A stretch of DNA of 64,000 nt from Narthecium ossifragum (lineage: Eukaryota > Streptophyta > Magnoliopsida > Dioscoreales > Nartheciaceae). The notes under the pieces were generated by a model. It saw only the letters and a program-made list of their open reading frames with translations, was not told where the DNA came from and searched no databases. This document shows, in pieces, positions 1 to 13,630 of the stretch. The stretch spans positions 2,312,959-2,376,958 of the forward strand of contig OY986970.1 of NCBI GenBank assembly GCA_963920575.1. Direction: 5' to 3'. The position numbers and the translations under genes are program-made. Numbering within the stretch: the first letter of the stretch is position 1; each line of letters starts with the position of its first letter.

Positions 1-3000
1 GAGATACAGAGAGAGATGATGACATAAAGAGCTCTATCAAAATCTCAGTTTACTAGCTGGTGACAATAGAAAGTTAGCACTGCTTGATCCTCCTGGCTGA
101 ATTTTTCTTAGTAATATTTTCCCTCTTAACTTTCTCGATAGCAATCTAGATTGTAATAGGAAATGACTGTTGGCAAGCTGAAGCTTTGGTGCTTTAGTGT
201 TTAATGGAACAAAGCCATAAATATATAGGGTTTAAACGTACACCACTTATAAATTTAATTTTCTACTACTTCCAGTGATTGCGGCCACAAAATCATTTTT
301 CAATCAACTTAGGACCTCAACATGACAAAAGTGCAGATTGGTCTTGATATAATGGAAAACATTGTGCCCAATTGATGCTCTTGTACAAAACTAAGCCGGT
401 TTTCTGAAGTTTCAAGTTCCGTATAGTCTCTACCTGTCCATCTAAGTTTATTATCATACGCTGACTACTATTGACCCAATCGTTTGGGACAAATTAGACT
501 CTTTACAACTTTGGACCAAGAAATAGTTCATATGAGGTGGAAAGTGCATCATAAATTTTTCTTCGAGTCCTCCCCAATGATGGCGTCAAGACCCTTATTG
601 ACAAGCCCTCTTTCGTCTTCTTCACATGCAAACACATAAGAAGACGCGACGTAGACAAAGGATTTCGCCCGCCCCTTTATTGATGCAATTGTACAAAAGA
701 TGCTCTCAACTCTATCTCACAAACCCTTGGTTTACAATCGCTCAATTACAAAGGAACCCGATCCTAAGCCACCATCCAAATCCCCTTGATCATGGCCGGC
801 TCCTCCTTATATAGAGGAAGGCTCCAAGCCTTTCCCTTATGAGGACTTTTTGTTCAACACCAACTGCTAGTCCTTGATTGACTTCAAGTTTATCTGGACT
901 CTTGCTTGACCAATTATGAAGTCGCCCGCTTCATCAGGACTCCAAGTTGTGCTGCAACTTGCCTTGGATAACATCCACCAAGATCCATCACATATTGACT
1001 CGAAATAGGACACCTTCCTATTTGCGCGAGTTACAACCAACTTCTCATGTGCCATATTCCATATTTGTCGTGTTATCCTATATGATAATCCTAAGCCAAG
1101 TAGAATTACCTAAATGGCACGCACGATTTGGCCTCCATAACCAACCGCCTTCCGTCGGAGCGAGTCGTGTCCTAATCCGACCAGAACTCCCGAGCAACAA
1201 GGACCCCCGCGCCAAAGCTTGCCTTCGCCGCATCAAGTCCTACGATTCCAGTCCAATTGGAACTATGGCTTTTGGACGGCTGGATTGCTCCCAATGGCGT
1301 CGCGCGTCTTGCTGGCCGCATCATGGCACGCCGAGTCCTAGTCTGACTAGGACTTGCGCGTCATCTTCGATTTTGCCCGCGCCAAGCCTCACCATGCGCT
1401 TTGCCAAGATGTGCAAAGTCCTAGTGGCACTAGGAATTGGAGTCCTAGTCCGACTAGGATTCCTAGTCTCACTCAACTTGAGTGTTGCCGTGCCGCGCGA
1501 GGGTCTTGTCGTGTCGCGCTGCATCGCATCATGTCGCACGCCAAGCTCCTTTGGCGTGTGTATTTTGCTCGTCGCTTTGCTGGTTTGTTCACCCTGCGTC
1601 CCGCTCGAAGGAATCCGCCCATGGCGCGTCAAGTTTTGCTCTTGGCACGGACCGTCGTGCCAACTTCAAACTTGCCCGTGCCATCTCCAAGATTCTTCGC
1701 GTGCTCTTGGCACAGACCGTTGTGCCAACTTCAAACTTGCCCGTGCCATCTTCAAGATTCTTCGCATCATTGTTGAAGATAATGCGCGTGGATGCTTTGC
1801 TTGCTATTCTGAGACCTCTGAACCTCATATGACCCATGGAACCGATCACGAGTCATGATCGGGCACTTAGCCCCGCCAACTTTCGATGTCGCACGCCAAG
1901 GCCCGTGTCATGGGCTCAAGGCCCAGACATGAGGCCGTCTTTATATTTAAACCAACAAATGTGTCAAGAAACACATTTGCATTCAAATCAAGTGTGATGA
2001 TATATATAGTCTATTGGTACCAATTTGCATGCTCCCAGGCTTCTTATTATGAGAACAATATTGATGCTCCTTAATTTTCATATACATTTAGTTAACTATC
2101 CAAGTGGCAACCAGGACCTTTGCGTATTCTGTAGCTGGGTGTTTGACATGTTCCAATGCCATAATCATTGAAACTTCAGAAAAAAAATAAACAAAAATGT
2201 GGACGAATCTACCACTATTGTGAATACAAAAGATTATATCTCCGTTTGAATACAGTAAGAGGACTCAACCAGAAGCGCAGTAGAATGTGAACTACAAAAA
2301 AATTACCTTGCTCGGTAGTTGCGGCAGATGGTTCGCCAGATGATCCCTGTCAACAAAAAACAACACGGAATACCAATGAACATTTTGGGTTTAGCATGGA
2401 CTCCTTAGAGCAATCAAGATTCCTTTAAGTAATTGAGGATCCAGGGGCACAGGGAGTAAAATTCAAGAAAGGCCTACTTGAACAAAAAATGTTAGAAATA
2501 TAGTGGTAATTTTTAGCTTCCACAGGGATGATGTAAACAAATCCTCAAACGTAAAAGCTAGTCCAGGTTCGAGTCGTTTTAAGTCCTCTCTTATGCTTTG
2601 TCAAAGCCGCTACCTCTCACGTTGTAGATTTTGAATGCTACATACTGCGACAAACTAAGAAACACTATTATCTAATGGCACTTCAAGGTGAAAGAACCAA
2701 CATACATAACCAACACATGCTCTTAATCCTTCTTTGTTCTTGTTAACTTTGTTAAATCTAATATTTTAGAGTTGATAGGAACATAACATCATTCAGGAAA
2801 TGGCCTTCAAAACAATCAACCTCCAAAAATATCAACCATAGATCCTTTTATCAAAGCATTCTTTGAATCAAACTTCTAACAATGGCAGGTTCGATTAACA
2901 TCAATTTTACTCGGTTCTGATTGCACCAAGGATTCCCGAGCCAACCGGCACCTTTGGTGCCGGCCGACAAGTATCGTGCCGGTGGGCCAGCGGCACCGAC

Positions 3001-6000
3001 TTTGCCCCCGGCATTGGCACAACCACCCTTGCATGCTTCTCGACCGGCACCGTCGGTTGCCGGTCGATACCCGCTATTGCCGGTCGGCAACGGGGTGGTG
3101 CCGGTCGGCCAGCTGGGTTATAAGAGGGAGAAGAGAGGTAATGGGGTGGTGTCGTGCCGGACCGTGCCGGTGGCAAGTTCTGGCCAGGGACCAGCTCGGC
3201 GCGTGCCAGCGGCACGACAATCCTTGGATTGCACGCTTTCATATACCTTTTCTAGCAATAAATGAAGTGAAATCTTGATTACACTTTTCACATAGTAGAC
3301 ATTAGAAGAATTAGTCCTCTAGTTTCCTAATGCTACTAAGAGTCTAAGACTACATTAAACTAACATGTGATTAATTAATAATGTTTACACACTTTGGACT
3401 AGGCCTCTTGTATAACCTACGATAACTCATTGTATGACCACTAGAACTTGAAGCTGTGGTGACTAAACAAATATCTTCTCCTTTGTGTGAATACCAGAGG
3501 CTCTTCGAGGTGGTGATTGTTAGAATCAGCAGATCCTGTACACAGATTCCTCGAAATCATTGGCATCAACTCAGATACCATTACTTCCCCTAGGTGGCAA
3601 TTCCTGGGTTTGTTGGCTACTATCTAGTTGATGATTACAGGAGGAGATCGTCCGCCAGTAGATATCTATTGCATTTTCGAAATAATTTAGAATCCTATGT
3701 TCCATTAACTTTATCATCCTTCCTACGCATACACTCTTCTCCATCTCTTGGTCGAAATGGATCAAATCGTTCTCCCTCTTGTTTAGGCTGGGTCATGTCC
3801 TCTTCACTTACTAAGGTTGGATCAGGTTGCCCCCCTTCTTTCACACTCCCTCTCATGATAAACTACACAATTGAATTATAAATTCTCGGGCATTCCATAA
3901 GACAAGGTGGTTGGACTAAGATTAGGTTATACAATTTCATATTCTGTCCTCATTGCTCAAGCTGACAAGAATCAAACACAAACTCATTTAGTGCCCCGTC
4001 TAATTTATTTCTATGCTTGCTTTTTATTTGGATCCTGATAATCATCTACCATGAAGGAGAAAAGCTGAGAACGCATTGAGACCACTTCAAGGGTTAGGAG
4101 GAAAGGTAACCATGCAGATATGGAAGGACAGGAAAAAAATCTTGCTTCGTTTATACCTCAACCACAGGTGCATTTGCATCGGTTTCCTTCGATATGCTGC
4201 TTTTGTCCTGGCCTTTCAATCCAAGCTTTGCATTGTCTAAATCCCTTAAAATCTTATAGACAGAATCAAACAAAAGGTTCTTAGTCAAGCAAATAAAAAC
4301 AAGAAAAGCTATATAAGCCCTGTACCAGTCCAAATTAGAGAATATACCTGTCGAGGTGCTTGCAGCTTTTGCCGGAGCTCATCAGAACACAGATCATAAA
4401 TATCCAATACCAATGGATAGTCCACTTTCTGAGGAAAAAATAATAGTGGTTAAGTTTGTGAAAGCCTATCTCAATATAGACAACCCTCGTGAAACATGTC
4501 TGGAAAAGTTATGATGAGTAGTAGTCACTAGTACAAAACTCTACAGATCATTCAAGGAAAGGAATATTGAAAGGACAACATCAGCGACAGATACAAGAAA
4601 GTGTTACCCTCAAGATCTTTGCCTTCTGATTTGACTCCCTTTTCCAGAAAAACCGCACAAATTGTACAGTCAAATACCTGAAATTAAAATGACATGCTTC
4701 AAAACAACTATGGAAATAGGGAACAAAATCAAGTACTCATCTTGCCTAGGTAAGCTATTGATTGAAGATTCTTTGTGATACACAGCGCTACGTCCCAGCG
4801 AAGGAGAAACCTTCTCCAATTCTGATTTCAGACCCTGTATAAACAGTTGAAAGCGCAGAATGAACTTAGAACCAGTTTACAAATCCTAACTGACATAAAT
4901 AACACAAGATATTTAGCACCATGAATAAAATTACAGAGAAATAAATAAATTTTCTTCACAAGTGAAAATTCCTAGATACCACCCTCCTCATGTCATCAGC
5001 GCATCAAACCATAAAAAAGCATAAAAGACATCACTTGCTATCCAACAAAATTGTTCCAAGGTCCAAAAAAACTTCAGTCCAATCGATCGTATATTGGAGC
5101 TCCATGGATTCCGACGGTTAGATTTTTGGGAATTTTCGACCTCTAGGTATGTGATACCTAAACTTCCCTTCTAATAGAATTGAGCCCTTATTCTGGACTC
5201 TACTTGCTCTTCATACAGGATTTCTCAAGCTCCCAAGCTTCACGACATCATTTAGTGAATCCTCCCTCACACACATTAAGCCTCGTACAACGAATTTTTT
5301 TTTTTCACTCAACTCTTTATGTTTAAGTACTAGGGCTATAGAACATCTAGCAATGTGCCCTCTATACCCTCTTAGTTTGAAAAATAATCTTCAATGTGTG
5401 GCCAGATCAGCACTGCAGCCTTCCAAAACATTACAAAGTGAATCGCAGCATTCTAAAAGCCCCTGCCCAATCAACTTTCTCCTTATCATAACAAACAAAT
5501 TGCCTGCAAGAACATATTACAATCAAAAGTCTGATGGAGAAAATTTTGCACATGTGGTTGGAAACTAACATGGAATTTGATGTCATCAAGTCTAGTGCAG
5601 TGTCTCTTTAGCTTGCGTTTGGTTGCGGGTTAAGAACCGGGTTAAGGGGGTTCTTATCCCCCAAACGCATATGGGGTTAAGCTTTTGGGGTTAAAAGGGG
5701 TTAAACCCAAAAATGGGGTTAAGGTTCTATCTCTCATTTACACTCATCACGTCTATTCTAATATTATTTTGATGATGTCAATATATAAAAAATGATAAAA
5801 TAATATTTTTTTTACATGATGTGGACCAATCATGATATAACACGTGGCATGTGGGACCCACATATATTAATATTTTATTATAATAATATGTTATTGATAT
5901 TATTTAATACACTACGCATAGGAAATTGTTTCTACGCACTTAGACTTTTTTATGCGATTCTAAAAATACATGCGAATATTTTTATGATGGTATAAAAATG

Positions 6001-9000
6001 TTTACGTGCGTAGTAACATTTTTTGTGCGTTTGTTTTTCTACGTGCCAATATTTTTATAAGTTCATAAACATTTTTGTATGCGTTTTTCTGAGCGTATAA
6101 AAACAATTGCGCACACGCATAATTTTTTTCCCCCATATGTGTAGTGTATTAAATAATATTATTCATATGTTATTATAATAAAATATTAATATAAGTGGGT
6201 CCACATGCCATGTCATATCATGATTGCTCTACATCATGCGAAATTATTTCATTTTATATTATTTTAATAATTAATATTAAATTATTATTATTATATTAAT
6301 ATAATTGGGTCCGCATGGGGATACATTGATATGTACGATCATGCCACGTCACCATGCCATGTCATGTGACGATACGATTCTTTTTCACGCCCGTCGTAGG
6401 TGGAGCCCACGTGTATGTCGCTGACGGTCACGATATGGATAAGAACGACCTCAAGACCAACGAGCCATACGACCCGGTGGAGGACGGGCGGGCATCGTTG
6501 CCAACGATGGCGGAGGAGTGGGCGTATGTCGGAGATGGCAAATAAACGGGCGTTGACAGGAGAGGGATTCGTCGGTGGAGACGTCGAATATGACGGATGG
6601 GGTGGTAATATTATACTTTATTATAATATATTTTTACTCTATTTTATGTAATAATATAATAGTATAAATTTTATACGATTCAACGTATAAATACTAAAAC
6701 TTAACTTAATAGTGGAATGGAAAAAGATCGGTTAGCCGGTGTTTTGGAGATTGATTGCACCCAAAATTGGTTGTGGAAACGGTGTTGAGGTCGACTGTCA
6801 ACATGCGCTGACTCAAAAATAGAGCCGTTGGAGAGTTGCAATATTATATATTGTATACACTTTACATACAAACATTTGAATTAATTTAATAATTAATTCA
6901 AATATTATAATCTTAACCGACTAGCTTACCCACTATTATAATATTATATATTTTATACACTTTACAATTCTTATCTTTTATCCTAAGCTTAACCCACTAA
7001 CTTATCCCTGTTTTTGAGCCAAACATAAAAAATGGGTTAAGTTTACCCCCATTTATTATCTCTGTTTTTTTTTTACCCCTGACTCTCTTAACCCTATTCC
7101 CCTTAACCCCAAACCAAACGGGGCTAAGAGACAACATCTGAGGAGATGATAAAAAGGCTTGGAAATATCAGTTTGATAGTAGTAGATAGAATCTAATAAG
7201 CTTGATGACGCTCATCCTGCTTAAATCTCGATTTAGCTGAGTATTTGGAGGAACTTAAGGCAATGGCCCCTGCTCCCTCACATCATGAAAACAGCTTCCA
7301 GACCTCCATGTACTTAATAAAGTAGTAATTCATCTGATAGAAATACAACCACTAACAGACTGGAGAACCATGCAATAACACAGATGATTTGGCCATGATT
7401 ACTGTTAAGTATGACGACTACACTGGATGTCTGTTGTGATTCTAGACTCTATTGCTATATAATAAGATGGATTGTGTGTGGATCACATAGCTACTCACTC
7501 AGCATTACTCAGTCATTATCATGGACATGACACTTACATGTTTCAAGCCCTCATGTAAGTGATTTACATCGTGGGAGATGTGGCATTTCAATGCATAAAC
7601 AGACTCTGTCTCGGAGCTTTCTTCACCACTTTCTGCACAGTGGACCCTGGGATTACAATACTTATAAGCATTCCCCCACACAACTTGATAAACAGCACAT
7701 ACAAGAGTCAAAAAGAGAGTTTTTCTTGAATGTCACAAACAATGGTATCTTCCACAATCTACTATAGAGCCAAAATTTAAGCAAAAGTAAACAAAATCCA
7801 GTGCAGTCCAAAGTCAAGCCAATCACAGTTCAAATACATTTTAGACCTGGATATGCATTATTGGAGGTACTTATATAGACCATTAGAATTTAAGCAGAAT
7901 CCAAAGAACAGAAAAGTGAATGTAAGGAAATATTGAATGTTCCTATCATTCTACTTCTGCAAAATTCCTAAGAAGGAATTTTTGTACAAAAGTCATCAAA
8001 ATGAGATGCATCAGCTAGTCAACAGATCAGAACATGCTCAAACAACGATCCACCTAGAATAACCTTAAATAGAACCCACCAATCTTAATAACCGGATCTG
8101 CCATCAAACTTTGGTAACATGAAAGGGTCAATTATAGAGCCAAGAATCAAAATCATCAACGACTCATTTAAAATGTGCAACATCTAAAACACTAGTGTAT
8201 ATGCATGCCCCGAAAAGGAAATATTCTAGAAATAACTGTAACATTGTCCCATTTTTTGTTTGAAAATAGTTGAAAGTAAGCAAACATTCTGCATGCAAGA
8301 CAAACAATGAATTTGTTACTACCAGATTATTGTTGGACTAATTACAGTATGATATATCAACACTGTCAGAAACATTGTTGTTGAACAGGGCACGAAAACT
8401 AAAAACAAACTCAGTCAGTAGATATCGACAATAGGGGAGCATAAATTTTCTCACTACAAATGAGCGCAATCTGAAACAAAAGCTGGTCCATCTTAAGATC
8501 CATACCTGCTGACAAGGTCAATCCCAAATAAAGTCTTCACTGCAGTTGATAATTCACTGTCACAATGTTCACACGTCAGCAGCTAATTGTCAATCAGAGA
8601 CTTGTATCTTAAGCAGCTACAGAACTAAAGATTATTCTAGTATATGAGACTTATGAGCATCAACAATTCCATGTAGCAACCAGCCAAATTTTGTGAGCCA
8701 AAATAAGCGATCAAAATCCACTCTGTCGATATACATGCATGTCAAAAACCACCAAAACTATAATTAACATTACCAACTTGTGAAAATGCCATCTTCTATG
8801 ATACAAATTAACTTACTTTTACTCAAGATATAGGAAATACTGTCTCAAAAAAAAAGTTGGTAATCAATATATAATATACCAGCTCATGCTTACTTTACCA
8901 ATGATACAAATTGTACCTTAAGCTGAACTAATACAGAAAAACAGGCTGTCTGGAGTTGGAAAGAAGCCTTTCACAAATTATATATATCTAGAACATGTCA

Positions 9001-12000
9001 CCAAAAACTGATTTAGACGCCAACAAAAATCATTTAGAAGCCATGCATACATCATAAAAGAATCCAAGCACAAGGTCACCAGAAGCTGAGACTAGTTAAA
9101 GGATGTCAAGATATATGCTCCGGGAAGAGCAAATAACAGAAGATCAGAAAATGACTTTAGTCTTCGGGTCATCCGTAGTGAATTAAGATCCACAGAGCAG
9201 AGCCTAAGGAAAAGGAACAAATGGAACTCTGGAATCATCCAAAGTTTATGAATGGACATAATAAAATAAGGTGAATAACGCATTCCAACGTATTGACAAA
9301 TGTTATTGCAACTGTGTGGCTAAGCCCTTGCAAACATTCACATTGAGGCCCATCTAGCCTAGTACCGCGAAAGCAAGTGTGCCTCTTATACGAACATAGG
9401 GATCTTACCATCCAGGTTACTTACGAATTTATGATTTCACATGGCAACTAAAACTTTTATAAACTCTTTCCAATAACATTTGACTATATGCTTCCGAGAT
9501 ACCACTTCATCAAGATGGTAGACTATTTCAGCAAAGTTAAGTACAAAATTATTAGTTGACTATAAGGTACAAAACCAACATTACATGTCCAACAAGATAT
9601 GATCATACTTCATCATTTGTCGAAGGTAGGAAAATATTGCATTTGAACTTAGTGATAATCAGACCAAGGAATATGGTGGCGTAGGAAGAAACTGCTGGTT
9701 AAATTAGCCTATACTTGTCTGGAATAGGAAAGGATTCAAGAGCTTCAGTCTGACGTAGAAATAACTATAGAGTATTAAACTTCATCCTTAACAGCTGATT
9801 AAAATCAAAATTATGCCAACTATTTTGGCATGAAAAGAGACCGAACACATGAGCTATAGCTTCTGAACCTACCATTAGTGGTTATAAGTATAATTCTGGA
9901 TGGAAAAAATAAGCATAAGAAACTTAATCCCAAAAGAATCCAATGCAGAAATCTCACAAAATTGAAGAACGAATATAAAATATCAAGCACAGAAGTTGAT
10001 CACGAGATGGAACTAAAGGAAACTATCATAGTCAAATACTGACGCCTTTAGCTGCTTTAGAATCCTTGCCTACAACAAAGAGAAGTACCTGGATTCTGAT
10101 GATCTAAGAGATTGAGAAAGTGTGTACATAAGCTGAGTCCAACATTCTTCAGCATCCTATCATATATAGACAATTGTTAATCAATGGGAAAAATGCAGGC
10201 TGCACATAAAAGGCACAAAGTGTCAGAATTAGAAAGTTAAACAACCTGTTGCATATAACCACCATTATGCTGCTGCGCAAATTGGGGAAACTTCTTACGC
10301 AACACCTGTCCAAGTTAGTCACAAGGAATTCTTAATAATAAACATGCAAAGGTCTACTGGATGAGTTAATGGGTCTGCATTTTGGCATGGATGTGCTCAA
10401 TAACAAAATTCCCATCCCCGTAAGTTTACCTTATTAACACATTGACTCATGGCAACAAGAAAAGGTGATCTTTGACACCCGACCTAAACCCAAGCCTAAA
10501 AGCAGGCCAAATCTTGCCTGACAGATGGACCGGTTTGGGATCATTTTCACACCGACTTATCAGTTATTAGGTCTCTGTTGGGCTGTATTGAATTGGAACA
10601 ACAAAGCTTAGGTGGAATACGTGGTAGTGCATTCTATTGTCCATGGTGCATTCAACTATTTGGTCGCTGTGGCATCTCGCGTGGAATAAGGAATATATGC
10701 TTCCACCATTCTGCACTAAATAGTTCGTGGAGTTGAACACTTTAACCATAACCCGTTAGATGTGTCTGGCAACAGACCCAATATGTCAGAGTCCACATAG
10801 AGATGCCCATGGTTTTAAAATGAGACATCACATTAGAGGACAGCCAAAAAAAAAAAAAAGAAACTCCCATCGTCAATCTACCTTTTACACCAATCACAAT
10901 TATTGCCAGTTCTTTCCAATCAAATACCTAGAATACCTAGAACACACAATAATACCTCCAAAATCAGATTTAGGAACACATAGTTCCCAGGCTTTTCCTC
11001 CCAAGTACTATCGTAGGTGCTCAAAAGGTACCAAAAGGTAAGCATGGAATAACTGAAATGATAAAGTGTCGTAGCACTAGAAAATCTTGTGAAAAGAAAA
11101 CTTCAGAAGAAAACTAACCGATAAAAACTGCAATGGTGCAACAGGCTTGACAGTCCGATCGAGCTCGTTAAAAAGATCACGAGTTGCAATAGTCAAAAGA
11201 TGCGAGTTTTGATCAAGGTCGTTACTTCTTCCAGAATTTTTGTAGCTGCTTGCAAACAGAGATGATCAACAGTTGTGCACAAAAAAGAATTTCTTTCAGT
11301 GATATAGCAACGAATTAGAACAGCACATCTTTCGGGGGAAGATATCTTACTAAAGTAACAGGGACTTCAACTCTGGAACTGAATGAAGACATTGTAAAGT
11401 AGAGTTCATGTAGCAAGTGTTGCCCAGGTTAAAAAGACCAGCACTGTGACCCTGGGATCACCAAAAAATGCCAACTACTATCATGAAGCAATGATGTCAA
11501 AGAACTGAGAATAAGAAGGTCAACAGCTGCTTTAATCACCAAAAGAAATACGCATTGACATCTATTCCCGCGGCATGCTAAGTATCTACATGCCTCCAAA
11601 GTACAGACCAAGAAAACATTAGGAAGTTGATACCATTCACATTCTCATAAGGGAACTCAAACAATACAAAAAAAGACCTTAAATTAATCAAAATTGAGCC
11701 TCAAGGAAATTTAAACGATACGGCAAAATAGCACCATTGCATCTGTCACGATATAGAGCACCATTACATTTGACAAAATAAAAGAATGATGAGCTCACCA
11801 CAGCAACAGCTTGCTCCTCTTCCGGGAGGTCCTCCATAAAGACAGGACCCTTTTCAGGGGCTTTCACAATTTCATCAGCAGTGCCCATCATCATCAACTT
11901 TTGACCCTATCAGAACAAGAGGACCTCAAGTTTCCAAATTGCAGTAGCACGATACATGAATCAAATTCTGGATGACAAAAAGACAATAGAGTAAACCATT

Positions 12001-13485
12001 ACCTCTTTCACACCCAGGGCTGACCAATCTGCATCATCCTAGATTCAAGAATGAAAGAGCTTGTCAGCTGATAATCGCGCAAATGGGCAAATATAGCTAG
12101 GAAGAGGAGGCGATGATTTTGATACTCAGTTGAAACGTAAAAAAAAAATGCTGGGTGATAGACACTACTTGTACCTTCAACAGACCACCCTTGAGCATAA
12201 TCTTTTGCCTCTCTGGTGGTACACCAGTCAAATCATATAACTGGCACTTAAAAACATAAGGAGGTTGACTAGTGTCAATTTCTACAGCAGGAAACAGCTC
12301 CTTTTGCCACTTCACGCTCACTGGTGCAAAGTTACAATGCCAAATGTCAGATGCAATTCTCATGCAAGCAAAAAAATCTTTCTATCAAAAGAATTTGAAA
12401 ACACCTCCTCGTTGACTGCCCAACAATGGACGAAGATACACTATCTTCAGTTCCAATAGCAAAAGGCATCGAGTAGAATGTTGGAGTATACTGTTCTACA
12501 GACTGTAAGAGTGCTCGATAGAGATTAACAGCAAGAAATCTATCGCCCAGCATTTAAACAGTTATAGCTTTCAGCATAAATGGTCATCTGAAACCATAAT
12601 GGGCAGGTAGAAGATGCCTCTGAAGCAGGAATAAAGCGGTGGTTCCAGACATGCAACCTGCTTGAGAAAACTGACTAGAAACTAAAAAGTCAAGCTATGA
12701 GTATTTTTTTTTCTTTTTTTTTCCGTTAGCAATGTCTCTAGGTATGTTTCCAAAGTGTCGTGAGGCTTCTCCTAAAAAGTATCATGAAAGTTCTATAACG
12801 ATTCTGTCTTCGGAAAAACTGAAGTGAATCTCTTTCATTTACATTAACTATTCATACTTTATACAACTAATTAATCTGACGCCCCAGAGAGGACAATTTG
12901 AGAGGTATGATCATATGCTACCTAAAATACCAAAACATACGTATCAAAATCTTCCAACAACCGAAGCATGAATTTTTTTTCGAAGATGTGTGCAACAAAA
13001 TGTCCCATAGATGCTTAATTTTCATTGCTGCTTTTAAAACAGCGACAATAAGCTGAATAGCTGGAAATGAATCCACTTAAAAATCTCACCGAAGGAACCT
13101 AAATATTCATTGCAACTGTAATCTGAAAACAAGAAAAGGACAAGATTGTTTGATTACCGACCAACTCCGTAATTTATTCTGTTTTTCGGGTCATTCCAGT
13201 ACCAGATCATTTCGTGGAGTCGAATAAACATATAATGGATGCAAATTATTCCACCCATAAACCACCGTCCAGGCGTCCACTTCCAATACCATATATTATT
13301 ACAAGAATCAAGAACTCCTGGAGCAATAGATAGAAATCATCGCAACTTATCTTAACATCATATTGCGGCTAATCGGTCAGAAATCTACCTCAGATAATGG
13401 TGACAAACGAAATTTGCACAAAATCCTCAGGAAAAGAAAAAAATCTACGGGGAAATCAAGGTTAGGGATTCGTACCGATAGGCAT
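1..13485 (-). CDS. UBP6: Ubiquitin carboxyl-terminal hydrolase 6 (UBP6/USP14 type), 3' end beyond window
   Basis: This is a proteasome-associated deubiquitinase that removes ubiquitin from substrates at the 26S proteasome. Coding exons, all phase-consistent: 13476-13485, 12175-12320, 12003-12038, 11799-11906, 11351-11451, 11119-11248, 10246-10305, 10089-10156, 8506-8556, 7538-7646, 4746-4834, 4608-4677, 4348-4428, 4157-4252 and 2307-2346, about 398 codons. The ATG begins MPIVSVKWQKELF, the start of the ubiquitin-like domain (about residues 1-75). The catalytic Cys box NLGNTCYMNS follows (Cys113), then MQQDAEECWTQL and YLTVQFVRFFWKRE. The His box and C-terminus are not in the window, so the gene continues past its left edge. 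The intron after 4746 uses a GC donor (CTAG/GCAAGA). Large introns hold three repeat insertions. Identity is very secure; the missing tail prevents judging activity. Confidence 0.93.
560..1960 (-). mobile_element. LTR-like retrotransposon fragment, borders uncertain
   Basis: Read on the minus strand, this GC-richer stretch has promoter and terminator signals in LTR order: a TATATAA box at 813-807 followed about 130 bases later by an AATAAA signal at 681-676. It lies in the 3' part of the UBP6 gene, between exon 15 and the window edge, and matches none of that gene's exons. A 65-bp tandem repeat lies inside it. Several open frames cross it, the longest about 300 codons, but none resembles a known protein. 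I could not find a matching target duplication, so the ends are approximate. Confidence 0.45.
1638..1767. repeat. 65-bp tandem repeat, two copies
   Basis: A 65-bp unit beginning GCTCTTGGCACRGACCGTYG occurs twice head to tail (1638-1702, 1703-1767) with few mismatches. It sits inside the LTR-like fragment. Confidence 0.85.
2922..3233. mobile_element. GTGCCGG-rich intronic element with short inverted ends
   Basis: A GC-rich island in an AT-rich UBP6 intron. It is packed with GTGCCGG/CCGGCAC on both strands and bounded by near-inverted ends: TGCACCAAGGATT at 2922-2934 and AATCCTTGGATTGCA at 3219-3233. It looks like a non-autonomous repeat; the family is unknown. Its open frames are arginine/proline-rich and do not resemble proteins. 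Confidence 0.5.
5608..7127. mobile_element. Non-autonomous DNA transposon, copy 1 (GTTTGGTT termini)
   Basis: A 1.5-kb insertion in the 2.7-kb UBP6 intron between the exons at 7538-7646 and 4746-4834. The ends are imperfect inverted repeats: TTAGCTTGCGTTTGGTTGCG at the left, with CCAAACGGGGCTAA at the right. TTAACCCC-type repeats lie inside both ends. GTTTGGTT termini are common in plant PIF/Harbinger-like elements, but a clean target duplication was not found. The segment 6245-6615 is homologous to 63172-63545, so at least two copies lie in this window. No transposase is visible. Confidence 0.7.
5811..6243. repeat. Large inverted repeat nested in DNA transposon copy 1
   Basis: The left arm (about 5811-5935) and right arm (about 6140-6243) are reverse complements. 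They share a stretch resembling GTGGGWCCACATRY and an AT-rich run, and meet at CACTACGCATA...TATGTGTAGTG. The intervening 200 bases are rich in TACGTGCGTAG-like words. This is either a nested MITE or the element's own foldback core. Confidence 0.6.
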
Positions 13486-13620
13486 GATTGGATTAGAAAT
13501 CTCCTCGACAGCTCGAAAAGAGGAGAGAAATAGAGGGGGACGACTGACGAGGGTTTTGGGCTGCGTTGGAGCGCAAGGGAAACACGATCTGTCGGCTACT
13601 TTGGAGTTTTCAAGAATGGG

Positions 13621-13628
13621 TTTATATA
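13621..13628 (-). promoter_or_regulatory. TATA box candidate for UBP6
   Basis: TATATAAA on the minus strand lies about 135 bases upstream of the UBP6 ATG (13485), a plausible core-promoter position. No transcript evidence is available. Confidence 0.45.
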
Positions 13629-13630
13629 GG

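Noticed and set aside
947..1858. 303-codon open frame near the left edge
   Set aside because: Cysteine/serine-rich reading through a tandem repeat and LTR-like DNA; no domain, start context or conservation signal supports it.
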